Positions 34,538 through 47,400 of a stretch of DNA of 64,000 nucleotides are shown in pieces. A program made the translations under genes and the position numbers. Below the pieces are notes generated by a model. The model had not been told where the DNA came from and made no database searches. It saw only the letters and a list, made by a program, of their open reading frames with translations. Origin of the DNA: Delphinus delphis (taxonomy: Eukaryota; Chordata; Mammalia; Artiodactyla; Delphinidae); the NCBI RefSeq assembly GCF_949987515.2, contig NC_082696.1, positions 61,512,447 through 61,576,446 of the forward strand, given 5' to 3'. How positions within the stretch are numbered: position 1 is the first letter of the stretch; each line of letters starts with the position of its first letter.

Positions 34538-36875
34538 TAGCCATATCTTGCTTTATGGTGCTTCACAGATATTGCATATTTTACAAGTTGAAGTTTTGTA
34601 GCAACCGTGTGTTGATCAAGTCTATTGGTGCCATTTTTCCAAAAGCATTTGCTCACTTCCTGTCTCTGTATCACATTTTAGTAATGCCTGCAATATTTAA
34701 AACTTTCTCATTATTATTGTATTTGTTATGGTGATCTGTGATCAGCGATCTTTGATGTTACTGTTGTCTTTGTTTTGGGGCACCATGAACTATGCCCATA
34801 TAAGACTACAAACTTAATTGATAAATTTTGTGTGTGTTCTGACTGCTCCACTCACTGGCCACTCCCCCAACTCTCTCCCTCTCCTCAGGGCCTCCATATT
34901 TTCTGAGACACAACAATATTGAAATTAGGCCCACCAATAACCCTATAACAGCATTTAAGTATTCAAGTGAAAGTAGGAGTCATATATCTTTCACTTTAAA
35001 TCAGAAGCTAGACATGATTAAGCTTAGTGATGAAGGCATGTCAAAAGCCAAGACAGGCTGAAAGCTAGGCCTCTTGCACCAAACAGTCAAGTTGTGAATA
35101 CAAAAGAAAGGTTCTTGAAGGAAATTAAAAGTGCTACTTCTGGGAACACACGTATGATAAGAAAGCAAAATGGCCTTATTGCTGTTATGGAGAGTTTTAG
35201 TTTGGGTAGAAGATCAAATCAGCCACAACATTCTCTTAAACCAAAGTCCAATCCAGAGCCAGGTCCTAACTCTCTTCAATTCTATGAAGGCTGAGGGAGG
35301 TGAAAAAGCTGCAGAAGAAAAGTTTGAAGCTCGCAGAGACTCATTCATGAAGTTTAAGGAAAGAAGCTGTCTCCATAACATAAAAGCGCAAGGTGAAGAA
35401 GCAAGTGCTGTTGTAGAGCCTGCAGCAAGTTATCCAGAGTGTCTAGCTAAGATAACTCATGAAGGTGTCTACACTAAACAACAGATTTTTAAAGTAGACA
35501 AAACAGCCTTGTATGGGAAGATGCCATCTAGGACTTTTATAGCTAGAGAGAAGAAATCAATGAATGGCTTCAAAGCTTCAAAAAACAGTCTGACTCTCTT
35601 TTCAGGCACTATTGCAGCTACTTTAAGTGATTTTAAATTGAAGCCCATGCTCATTTGCCATTGCGAAAATCCTAGGGCCCATAAGAATTATGCTAAATCT
35701 ACTCTGCCTGTGCTCTATGATGGAACAAGAAAGCCTGGCTGACAGTACATCTGTATATAACCTGGTTTACTGAATATTTTAATCCCATCGTTGAGACCTA
35801 CTGCTCAGAAAAAAAAAGATTTCTTTTAAAATAACACTGCTTATTGACAATGCACTTGGTCACCCAAGAACTCTGATAAAAGTGTACAATGAGATTAATC
35901 TTTGTTTTCCTGCCTGCTAACACAACATTCATACTTCAACAGATGGATCAAGGAGTAATTTCAACTTTCAAGTCTTATTATTTAAGAAATACATTTTGTA
36001 AGGCTATAGCTGCCATAGATAGTAATTCCTCTGATAGATCCAGGCAACGTCAATGGCAAACTTTCTGGGAAGGATTCACCATTCTAGATGCCAGTAAGAA
36101 TGTTCCTGATTCGTGGGAACAGGTCAAAATATGAATATTAACAGGAATTCAGAAGAAGTTGATTCCAACTCTCATGGATGACTTTGAGGGGTTCAAGACT
36201 TCAGTGGAGGAAGTAACTGAAAATGTGGTAGGAATAGCAAGAGAACTAGACTTAGAAGTAGAGCCTGAAGATTTGTCTGAATTGCTGCAATCTCAGATAA
36301 AACTTGAATGGATGGGGATTTGCTTCTTATGGATGAGCAAAAAAAGTGATTTCTTGAGATGAAATTGCTCCTGATGAAGATACTGTGATGATTCTTGAAA
36401 TGACAACAAATGATTTAGAATATTACATAAACTTAGTTGATAAGGCAGCAGCAGGGTCTGAGAGGACTGCCTCCAATTTTGAAAGAAGTTCTAGTGGGGG
36501 TAAAATTCTATCAAACAGCATGGCAAGCCACAGAGAAATTGTTCCTGAAAGGAAGAGGCATTCACTGTGGCAAACTTCATTGTCATCTTATTCTAAGAAA
36601 TGGCCACGGCCACCTCAGCCTTCAGCAGCCATCAACACTGAGGCAAGACCCTCCACCAGCAAAAATACTACAACTCACTGAAAGTTCCTGTGATAGCATT
36701 TTTTAGCAATAAAGTATTTTTAAATTAAGTATGTTTTAGTCACAATGCTATTAAACACTTGGAGGACTATAGGCTAGTGTAAACAAAACTTTTATATGCA
36801 TTGGGAAACTTAAAAAAATTGTGACTCACTTTATTGCTATATTTGCTTTACTGTAGTGGTTGAGAGTTGTACCTG
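34538..36875 (+). mobile_element. Tigger1 (pogo-family) DNA transposon, nearly full length
   Basis: About 2.3 kb matches Tigger1 from end to end, close to the family's usual 2.4 kb. The left end ('tagccatatcttgctttat') and right end ('gagagttgtacctg', about 36862-36875) retain eroded terminal inverted repeats; the left copy follows a TA, the pogo/mariner target. Part of the right terminal region (about 28 bases) is missing. Between the ends lie the 5' untranslated part (34538-34940), the transposase relic (34943-36680) and a 3' part with 'agcaataaagtatttttaaa'. Such elements moved by cut-and-paste in early placental mammals. Confidence 0.93.
34943..36680 (+). pseudogene. Tigger1 transposase relic (frameshifted)
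   Basis: The transposase would bind terminal repeats through an amino-terminal CENP-B-like helix-turn-helix and cut DNA with a DDE/DDD catalytic core. Here it is spread over several frames. The helix-turn-helix part is at about 34960-35290. A 190-codon open piece (35170-35742) contains the first catalytic region ([17 protein letters not shown], Asp codon 35497-35499, with the usual following Glu changed to Lys). The second catalytic motif, LLIDNALGHP, is at 35837-35866 in another frame. Later pieces are at 35889-36134, 36159-36362 and 36385-36681. In-frame stops and shifts rule out a working enzyme. Confidence 0.9.
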
Positions 36876-36880
36876 CATAT

Positions 36881-37330
36881 ACAAATTTTAGGATTTATTT
36901 TCTATTTCTGTAAAAATGCCATTAAATTTTCATAAGAATTACACTGAGTCTGTACATTGCTTTCGGTAGAGCTCACATTTAACAATATTAATTTTTCTGA
37001 TCCATGAGCATGAGATATCTTTCCAGTGATTTGTGTTTTTAATGTCTTCTATCAATGTCTTATAGTTTCAGTCTTTCATCTCTTTGGTTAAATTTATTCT
37101 TAAGTATTTTATTAAGTATTAGTATTATTATTATTATATTGTTTCTGATGCTATTATAAATGGAACTGTTCTCTTAATTTCCCCTTCAAATAGTTTGTTG
37201 ACAGTGCCTAGAAATGAAACTAATTTTTATGTGTTAATTTTGCATCCTGCAACTTGAATGAATTCATTTATTAGTTCTAACAATTTTTTTGGGTGGAATT
37301 TACAGAGTTTTCTATATATAAAATCATGCC
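36881..37330 (-). mobile_element. L1 ORF2 fragment, antisense (inverted 5' piece)
   Basis: The plus strand reads reverse-complement L1 reverse-transcriptase region: 'ttctatttctgtaaaaatgc', 'gatccatgagcatgagatat', 'ttggttaaatttattcttaa' and 'tgcatcctgcaacttgaatg'. At about 37330 it meets L1 sequence in the opposite orientation. Together the two pieces look like a 5'-inverted L1, although several hundred bases of L1 between them are missing. Confidence 0.82.
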
Positions 37331-38380
37331 ATCGGCAACCCAAGAGTAGAAAAGCAAATAAATCCAATTTAAAAATAAGCAAAGGAACTGAACAGACATT
37401 TTTCCAAAGAAAGCCTAACAAATGGCCAATAGGTACCTAGAAGGGTGTTCAACATCACTAATCATTAGAGAAACACAAATCGAAACTGCAATAAGATATA
37501 TATATAACCTTACATCTGTTATGATGGCTATTTTCAAAAAGACAATAGTTAACACATGCTGGTGAGGATGTAAAATAAAGGGAAAACTTATACACAATTG
37601 ATGGGAATATAAATTGATGTAGCCAGTATATAAAACAGTATGCTGGTCCCTCAAAAAAATTAAAAATTGAACTACCATATAATCTAGCAATCCAATTCCT
37701 GGGTATATATCTAAGGGAAATGAAATCAGTATCTTGAGGAGATATCTGCATCTCCATGCTCACTGCAGTATTATTCACAATTGCCAAGATAGGGAAATGA
37801 CTTAAATGTCCTTTGATGGATGGATAAAGAAACTGATACACACATGTATACACACACATACACAGGAATATTAGTCATAAAAAAGAAGGGAATCCTGTTA
37901 TTTGCAACAACATGCATAAACCTGAAAGGCATTATACTAAGTGAAATAAGCCAGACAGAGAAAGACAAATACTATATGGTATCACTTATATGTAGAATGT
38001 AAGTAAAACAAATGATTTCATAGAAACAGATAATAGAATGGTGGCTGCCAGGGCCTGGGGGGAGGGTCCAAATAGTACACACTTTTGGTTATAAAATGAA
38101 TAATTTCTGAGCATCTAATGTCCACTATCATGACTACAGTTAATAATATGGTATTATATACTTGAAATATACTTAGGGCATATCTTAAGCATTCTCACTA
38201 CAAAAAACAAAAAAGAAAAGAAAAAGAATTAACTATGTGAGGTGATGGATGTATTAGTTATCTTGATCTTGGTAATCATTCCACAATGTATGTATATCAA
38301 ATCATCATATTGTAGACTTTAATATATACAATTATATTTGTCAATTATATTTGTTATTCCTCAATAAAGTTGGAAAAATA
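37331..38380 (+). mobile_element. L1 3' part (ORF2 end and 3' UTR), sense
   Basis: It starts at an 'aaatccaatttaaaaataagc' type ORF2 position (about 37360) and passes 'catcactaatcattagagaa', 'ctcactgcagtattattcac', 'gatggatggataaagaaact' and 'taagtgaaataagccagaca'. The 3' UTR ends with 'cctcaataaagttggaaaaa' at about 38360-38380. All frames are broken. The minus-strand frames 37415-37690 and 37458-37859 are antisense artefacts. Confidence 0.88.
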
Positions 38381-38580
38381 CGTACATATAAATATATATA
38401 TAATACTATGTATACACATATAAGCATTTTATATTTAGATATGTACTCATATATTTTGTATACATATATATGCACTTTAATATATATATTTTATGTGCTT
38501 ATATATATATGTTACTTGTGCATATGTATATTTATACCATACATACGAAAATATACATAAGCACACATAATATAATAATA
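38381..38580. repeat. (TA)n-rich microsatellite region
   Basis: About 200 bp of TA, TATG and TACA units directly follow the L1 3' end, suggesting growth from its tail. The 69-codon frame here (38351-38560) is low-complexity. Confidence 0.88.
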
Positions 38581-40640
38581 TATTCTTCAGAAATAGGAGC
38601 GAGCTTTTTACGAGAAAATGGATAGGCACTAGGGAAGCACTGGTTTCTGCCATGAAGGTTTTTCAGATTTGTTCGAGGTAGCAGCTGTTTTGGGCTCCTT
38701 CCTAAGGGTAGTCAGAAGGAAGGAATGATTGAAGTCTGTCTGAGGCATCATAAAGAAATGCCCTGTCTCTTATTTTGTTTTTGCCTCTTTTCTTTTTTCA
38801 GCTTGGCAGTTCTTTCCTTGGAGCTTTCCATTAGTGTTTGCTTTAGAACAATAATAGCTACACTCAGGGGAGAAGTTGCCGTTATGTCCTTTGCTGAAGT
38901 TGGAGCATGTTTGTGTTTGCCTTCAGTTAACAGGATCCTACCCTAGGCACTGCTGTACCAGCACCAAAGCGGCGGGATAACTTCATCGTCTTGATTTCAC
39001 TTTTACAGACTTGGGCTACAGCACTTGCTTATGAGTAAAGATGTACATTTAGAATGCAATTTTCCCTTTTATTGTCAAGGATTTGATGCTTTGATTTTAC
39101 GTACATTAAAAATATTTATAAAAGCCCGATGAACTTTTTTTAAAAAATACAAATACAGGAAAATTCTGTGTTCTTTTAAATTGCAAAACTACTAGGCTTA
39201 TGTCCTTTAACAAAACTCTGATAGAAAATACATTTTCTATCGAATAACAGCATTTCTTAATTTGACATTTTTTAATAAAAATGAATAAGGATTATAAAAG
39301 CACTTCAAATTAGTGTAACGAATTCTTCTGACTTCTAGTTTTGAGATGCCAATTGTTTCATTTCTTTACTTCCCATGACTTTTAAAATCTCACTGAAATG
39401 AACAAGGAACTATTAAAACATTTAAAAAGATTATTAACGTCCATTCCTTGTTAAGGTGTGAGTCTCTGCTTCCTTGAAAACAATCTTAGTGGAAATGTAA
39501 ACTATGTCCATTTAAAAGAACAATTTAATAATGTGTGTAAAAAATCAAAGGATAAGAGAAATGTGCAAATATGTATGTCCAAAGATGTTCATACATAATT
39601 ACTTACAATAATTAAATTATAGGCAGACAAAAATGTTCATCAAGTTGATCAAATAATCTATCTTAAATGTACTTTAATTTGCTTGAAAAGTACAGCAAAT
39701 GAAGATGATAGTAAACTGTCCAGTCATTTAAATACTTTAAGTCTATGCATTCGGTTAAATAAGCACTTGAATGTGTGTGTTGAGTGTGTATGTGTGTGTT
39801 TCTAAGTTCAAAAATATGTGTCAAAATTAATTTGTTTTAGCAATTGGAGAGTCAAATTATAGAGTAGGTTTATAAGGTTTTAAACTTTCTAAATATATTT
39901 CCAATAAATAAGCACACTAATTTGATTAAAAGCTAAAAGAAATGAGTTTCCATTTGAAAATACAGATACATAAATCATTTAGTGTTGTTAGATATTATGC
40001 ATTTATTCATTTAATTTATTCATATTTATTACATCTCTCTCTTGCCTGTTTGAGGCCATACCACAGAAAGTCACAGGATCAAGAAGTAAGACAGTGATAA
40101 GGATGAATTCGAGGACTAGGGGTTAGGTGAAGTCATTGTACACGGGAGATTTGTAGAGATTAGTTGTGGTCATAAAGGGCAAAGATGGAACTCACTGTTT
40201 TCCATAAATGTTTTTAAGAAGTTATTTTATTGATTTATTCTGTGGTCCTTTGTGAATTCTTTAGCTTTATCAGAAGTACTTAAATTCAATGTTGAAATAG
40301 AATGAAGGCTTAGGTCATTCACAGGGTTGCCGGGTTCTGAACTACCAAGTGAGGGATTGCGGAAGGGCAGAGAAAGTTCATTTTCTCATTAGTTTCCCTG
40401 GAGGGCAGCTGCTCTGAAGAATTCTTTGGTTTCTAGATCTTTAGGATGAATTCCTTAATGGTTCTGTGAGTACCAAAGAGCCCTGTCTGATGTATATCAA
40501 GTCAATTCCCTAGTGGCTCTAACAAGGTATTTTTATAACTACACACCACATGACAACTCAGGGCTATCCTTTCCCCTAAAGATTTCTGGCAGGACAATTA
40601 AAAGGCCAGCTCACCTTGTCATCTGATATTTTATCATCTG
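38581..40640. other. Intergenic DNA, nothing recognised
   Basis: No repeat family could be assigned by eye. A short GT-rich stretch occurs at 39771-39801. The frame 38725-38946 has no recognised domain. Confidence 0.5.
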
Positions 40641-40880
40641 GGATGGTAAAGAATACAACTCAACAGGCAGTCTGAATTTGAACATGATTCTACCACTTTC
40701 TTGTACTGAAACCTTGAGCAAATCATCACTTTTCTGAGCCTTATGTTCCTTCTCTATAAAATGCAGATAACAATAGTATCTGCCTCAATAGAATTTTGTG
40801 GGGATTAAAGTAAGGTAATATATGTAGAGAATTTAGAACCGTGACTGGTATACAGTATATGCTCAATAAAGTGGTCACTG
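40641..40880 (+). repeat. MIR SINE, sense
   Basis: Nearly all MIR landmarks appear in order: 'caggcagtctgaatttgaac' (about 40662), 'accttgagcaaatcatcac' (about 40711), 'gccttatgttccttctctat' (about 40739), 'gataacaatagtatctgcct' (about 40767), 'gtggggattaaagtaaggta' (about 40799) and 'gctcaataaagtgg' (about 40861). Confidence 0.88.
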
Positions 40881-42904
40881 TCCTAGATTCTCTAAAAGGC
40901 TACAAAAATCAAAGTATTTATTTAAACTATATTTTCATGTATTTTTAAATAGTATAGGGCAATACCAAAACAATAATTGTGTTCTTAAATGCAAATAGTC
41001 TCTCAATGAAAGTTCTCTTCTTCTGGCTACACTATGGGGTAATTTGTCCTCATAAATATCAAGGATCAAGATAATGAAGATGTGATTTTTAAGGGAAAAT
41101 GATAGAACATTCTTAATTGTTTATTTTTGTTAAGTGTATAATGCTATTATTCAGGTTATTATTTATACTGTGTAAGAAAATATAGATTATTTTATGTGAA
41201 GTCAGTATATTACTGTCAGGAAGTGTTTTAATTCTATAATTAAACTAAAACTAAATTTGCTAAAATATCTACAGTATATTGGACAGTACTGCCATTAGAG
41301 AAATACATTAGAGAAATACTCCCTGAGAAATACAGTAGATTAATATATTATGAAACTGAGCTGTTGCCATAAAGATGTATTAGAAAAACACATCCAAATG
41401 AATCACAAGGAAGCTATTATTCCAGAATAAAAATTAAACAGGCAACGCCATCCTTCCTCAGTCCTAATTGTGCTTCATAGTGCTGGCCACGTTTCTGTAT
41501 TTTTTTTTGTCTATGACTCTATACGTTTGTTCTTTTCTTATTTTTACAATCTCTCTTTTCCACTCATTCCTTTTCCTTCTCCTCCCCTTGCAAATTATGT
41601 TCTCCTCAATCCTGACCCCTTGTAACTTTGATCTTTTACTTCTACTTTCTTCCTTTGTGAGGTGATTTTGTCTTTGAGATGTTATGCTTATGTCTCTCTA
41701 ATTATTAACTCTTGTCTAATTTTGGTTCTTAATTTCTATACCACTTTCTTTACCATATATTTGCACTAACTACCATGTTAACCCAAACTCATTGTGTCTG
41801 AATCCAAGTTCTTCACCCACTCCCACAAATTCGTTCCCATCTTCCATGAGTTTCTCTAATTTTGCCAATGATTCTTTCTAATCCATTCTAGCCTGTGCAC
41901 TAGTAACTACCCAGGGAACACTGAGGCTTAAGCTGTGAATAATGACCCCTCTTACAGGTATTTGCTCAGACTTCGCTCCTTCTCTTCCACTTGGCCAGTT
42001 ATTGCCTCCTCTCATCTCTTTCTCTTTTTTTCGCTCTGTAAGTATTATAATTGGTGGTGGGTTGCAGGCTTACTCTAATTTGGTAAATGATATAAATGAC
42101 GTGCTTGATATATAATATATGCACAATAAATGTTAGACGTTATGAATTTCTTTGCAGCTCTTCTCTTGTGTACTAATTCTCACTTCTCCTCTCACTCACC
42201 TCTCCCAACTTCTTCTGCATTCACATATTTTACATGTTCCCTACGTTTTACAACACCTTCCACTCAAGGCAGTGTCCAGTTATGCCATCAACTTTGCCTC
42301 AGTACAACCTGCGTTGTTTGGACTAGCAACGGACAGATATCTTGATTGTCCAAGTTTCAAAATCTTGAAAACTGGTGGAACATTTTAACCTCATCCAGTA
42401 ATTTACCATTAAATAAGTATTTATACTTAAGTTTATCATCTTTGACTGCATAAAATTCTAAGGAATTACCTTTTAAAGATAGAACTTATCTCAACATTAT
42501 TACTGCTTTTGATGAACATCAACAGTACTGTATACTGAAGGAAAAGAGTGTGAAAAAAATGGAATTGCTGTGTAATCTGATAAAGAGGACATAGGTATTC
42601 TTACATCTCCTCAAGTAACGGGACCTCAGTGGCTACATCAGCTTTCTTCTATTGCCAACTGGGCTAATTCTACACCATGATAGGAGGGCTAAAAAATTAA
42701 TTAGATGGGGAATATGGGTGGAATATATAGAATTCTGTCCTAGGACTTTTCATTGATTTTTAATAAAAGATATTTAAGGTTAGCTACCTTGTTATTAAAC
42801 TCTTGGAAAATCTGGTCATATATATGTATTTACATTAAGTTGAAATGAAATTGATACCAACTAGAAACATATTGGTTTGCACTTCTGGAAATTGTATAGG
42901 GGAT
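40881..42904. other. Intergenic DNA with a pyrimidine-rich middle
   Basis: From about 41460 to 42350 the plus strand is rich in C and T and may include worn L2-like or MIR-like pieces (a 'gcacaataaatgttagacg' tail near 42121), but none can be assigned safely. The short frames at 41468-41665 and 42130-42388 follow from the composition. Confidence 0.4.
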
Positions 42905-43432
42905 TATTTGTGGAGGTTGAATATACATTTTAGGGCCTCATACACCTGTGCAGTCCCCTCCCACTGAATCTCATTTGGCTCCTGACCTGCTTTAACTAAG
43001 AGAAAGCAGAAGAATTGAAGGTGTGCCTGTCGAAGATCAAAGCCTTAAGAAGGCCTAGCATGTTATGCTTGTGTGCTCTGAGGTATACCTGCTGACATGT
43101 ATTGAATAAGAAGTCTGGCCACCCTGAGGCCCCCTCTACCATACTGGGAGGAAGTCAACCTACTCAACTGGAGAAACCACATAAAGAATAACCAAAGACC
43201 CTGGACAGCAGCCTCAGATGAGTTCCCAGTTGGCAGCCTGTGCTAACTTTCCAGAAATGTGAGAGAGGCCATCTAAGAAGTGGATTATTCAGCTCCAGGA
43301 AAGCCACCCTGCTGATGCCATATGGAACACAGATGAGCTGCTGCTGCCCAAATTGCAGAATTGCGAGCAAATAAGGGTTGTTTTAGTCACTAAGTTTTGA
43401 GGAAATCTATTATGCAGCCATAGGTAACAGAA
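42905..43432 (+). mobile_element. MaLR/MLT1-like LTR, sense
   Basis: It contains 'tggaggttgaatatacattt' at the left and 'aaatgtgagagaggccatct' near 43255. The right end, 'cccaaattgcagaattgcga' near 43348 followed by 'cactaagttttgaggaaatc' and 'ttatgcagccataggtaac', is characteristic of MLT1 LTRs. The length, about 530 bp, is near complete. No internal retroviral region was seen. Confidence 0.78.
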
Positions 43433-44411
43433 ATATTTTTCCTACATATTGAGGTATTTAAATTTATTAAGCTATGACTGCTAGAGTGAATGTCATTTCT
43501 TTTGAAATATACTTTAAAAGTACATTTGTGAAGTTTTCAAGTAGTGAGGCAAATTATATTTTGTTATTATACCTTGCTGAGAGATTTATGGCTAATCACA
43601 ATTCTAGATGTACAGAGTAATTTATAGTTGTATGAATAGGACACTGAAGTACAGCTTGCCTATTTAACTATTAGTTTGATATACAGCATAATTAACTAAA
43701 TGGAATAAATAAAATTACATAGCGATGTAATAATTTATTTTGTGTTCATGCACCATGTCCATTTTTTCTGTGTTAACCTTTAACCTGCATATTATCACTC
43801 ACATTATGAATTTGTACAAACAGATGCTCATTTTATTTTATTTTTTAATTACCTGAGGGATCTTGCATGATTATTTATGCAACTGTATTAATAAGATGTA
43901 GCTTCAGAACACTATTACCAGGAAAGAACAAAACAGCCACTCAAAATGCTTTAATATAACAAAGATTGATACTTAAAAATGAAGATGTCAAAATATATGA
44001 CTAAATTATAGCAGTAATTAAAATTGAATCATAAAATATGTGCACATGAAATATAGAAATAAAAGGAATAGGAAGAGGCAGATAACTGTTTATAAGGCTT
44101 ATATAATTGCTTGAAGATGATCATTTTTATGTAGGGTTGTGCAGGAGATGTCATCAACAAATGTTCCCCAAGGACCAACCTGTTCTTTTTTGAATGTGGT
44201 TGTAGTGATGGGTAGATGATCAGATTATGTCAATGCTCTATTTCCTTTAGAATTCAAAAGACAGAAGTTGTAAGGGTGGAAGGAAATGTTGAACCAAGAA
44301 CATTATTTTTCTGATCTGTAATAGATCATTTTTCATTCATGTCTATTCATGTAATAGTTAAGTAAAACGTATGTAGCTGGGGCAAAAATTAAAACAAGGT
44401 GATGTTATTTT
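43433..44411. other. AT-rich intergenic DNA, nothing recognised
   Basis: No feature was supported. Confidence 0.5.
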
Positions 44412-44446
44412 AAGCTATATATATATATGTATATATATATATATTT
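44412..44446. repeat. (TA)n microsatellite
   Basis: About 16 TA units with one TG interruption, followed by an eight-base T run. Confidence 0.9.
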
Positions 44447-47400
44447 TTTTTAAAACCCCTGTATTCTAGAGTGGGTGACTTTTGTTTATTCAAATGGGTC
44501 AATAGGTTAGCATTTAGTAGGCTGCGTCTTCTTTTCTTGAAAATGGTCCAATTCTTTGTGCAAAATAATAGGTTTAGTAATCGAGAAATTTTGTTTCCAT
44601 ATTTAGATGAGTTCACAATTATGTAAACAAATATATTCATATAAACCACCTAACTTCTACTTTATTTCATTTTTACTTAAAGAATATTTTCCTAACATAA
44701 ATAAGGCAGAGCTAACAGAGGCTGAAAATGTTACAGTACAGTGATAATCATGTAAATCAGATTTGTGCGTTCTCACTCTACTAATGTTCTTTTGTTTTCC
44801 CCAAAGTTACGAAGCATTTGCTTTATTATATAGTTTGTCTCCTCTTCCTATATTTCTTTAACCTGTAGTCCTTAGTACTCCATTGGAAGAAACTAGAATA
44901 ATAATTTTGATTCATAGTACAAACAAATTTCTAGTCATTGTAATTAAGAAACTACCCTGATTCTTACTTGACATAGCTCTATAGAGATTTTGTTGATTAT
45001 GGCAAAAATAACATTTTTTTCAATTTCCTTAATTTTTTGTGGTTTCTATTTAGAGAATGAGACTCTTAAAAACTGCCACTAAGGCTCTTTATGGTTCTGC
45101 TGGGGGTTTAACTTATTAGATTTGGACCTAACCTTATCAAACGAGCTTCTAACTAATGATTATACTCTAAAGACTACTTTTACGCTAATTGGCTTTCCCT
45201 GTTTAATTGTTTTACAAAATTGATAATTTAGTAGAAATATAATAAGCCTTTAATATTTTAGATAATTTGGCCCCTTTGTGGTCTTTAGAGGGTTCTCACT
45301 TAATAGAAAAGTGGAATGCACATTGTGAAATTTAGGTCTTGCTTTCAGCACATGATTTGTAAAAGCTATAGCACAGTATTAGAGAAGGTTTTGATAATGC
45401 TATAATACTGTCACGGAAGTTGAATGGTTATAATGAATATTATATATTTTATTTAAAAATTTGAACTGTATAAAAACACTAATTCAAAAGTATTTGGAGG
45501 GGATTTTAAGTAATAATGCAATATTCAGGAAGACTTTTTATAAATTCCTATTTTTCAGTCAAGGCAAAAATCTATTTCTATGTTTCATTTAATTAAATTT
45601 TAGTGTCATTATTTACCCAATTTCACTTAGTGTAAGTATAGCAGAACCTGTTTCCTGATTTCCAGAATAATACATTCTGCCAGGCCATAGTAAAAGAACA
45701 AATTGAAGATTCTTGAGTTACTTTAAAATATTTGTTGATACTACTCCTTTCTGAGCCTCAGATGAAGAGTTGCTCTGAATGCTCTAACACTTACTAAAGA
45801 AGTTGTAATACCTGCTAGAAGAGTACTCACTGCATTGTTTTATCAGTACAGAGGTTTTCATGTCCTTACCCACGTTAGAACATGAGCTCGAGAAGGACAA
45901 ATCCCTGTACTAGTTTCGCAGGAAATGCCGAGGGGCTTTGAGAACAGGAAACCAAAAATGGATAAACTCAACGATATGAGGTATGGCAAATATGCCAAGA
46001 TTATGTTTCTCTTTCAAAAGTATAAAATATAGAGAACTTATTAGGACAGAAAATAAAAACGACCATCCTACCATCTTATGGAAAGACCTATCACAAGCCT
46101 TGTCATGGAATGAAAGAGCTTAGGGTTTTCACCCTTTACTATTTTCTTTGGTTAAGTGTGGAAAAATATTCTTTGTTTTTGTTTTGTTTTGTTTTTTTGG
46201 AGGGGGAAGGGGAGGTTGCTGTATTAACTTTTCTTACATATGCACATGAAACTAAATTTTAATGACAAAATGAAATAGCTCTCATAACCATAATTTTATT
46301 TTAAGCATCTAATAAGAGTAAAATAGTATTGAACACTTCTAAAAGAAAAGTAATCAAATGCAATGACAGTTTGAAAAAGGCAATTGTTGTGCTGTGTCCT
46401 CTTTAGGTCAATTTTTGTTCTTTACAGAGTTGCCCCCTAAGTTAGACACACGTTTTCTTCATTTAGACACTAATTTTATCTATATGCGCTATTCTGAGTA
46501 ACAAACTTAGTCTCCAAGTACTTTAAAAGAGCCCTAAGTTTCATAAAGCCAGTATCTAGAATTGTGAGGAACACATCTGTAGATATGATTTAGATGTAGT
46601 TTAGAGTATTGTACAGCATGATCCACAGGGTACAGCTCCCCAGATACATCATCTAATCTCAGTACCTAGCAAATGCCATCAATAAAGCAGGAGGTGAAGT
46701 TAATTACAGGCTCCCATTCAGCGTCCCTCTGCCACTGGTGGCCCATTATAATGAATCATTCTTCAAATTGAAAAGAGATTGACAGAAATTTTATAAACTT
46801 TTCACTCCCCATGTCTTCCCAGTGTAATAAGGGCCTGCTATACATTGGGAAAGTGATTAAATATCAATTTCACAGAAACCTGGGAATAATGTTTAAAGGA
46901 CTAATGAGACACTATTTTTACTGCTTAGGTACTGTGACTGCCCCATGAGTTAGAAGAATGCCTGTCATTCTAATTAGTCATCATTTGGCCAGGTTTTATT
47001 TTTCTTTTCTCCTTCTCTCTTAAAAGTCCCTAACTGGGTTATTTAAGAACTTTAAACTTAGCTCCTCAGTGGGAGGAATGTTCTAATAAGATCAATATGC
47101 TTGCCATGTTATAATTCTTTTGATTTTTTTACATCAAAGGTAAACACCAATTTTATTTGAAAAATATCATTTGTGATAAATCCATTCCCAACTGACCTTA
47201 CTGCCAACACAAAAACTTGTTTTATTAAAGATTAGACTTTAAAATGCCTGAAAATGGTTTCTAGTACCAAAATTATGATTATACCTTTATATTTGATATG
47301 CATTAAAACGATTGTTGCGATTATTCTATTTGAGTAAAAGGAGCACAATACATTTCCTATAGTAATAGCTGACATAGAACCAGTTCCTATAAAAGCAGAC

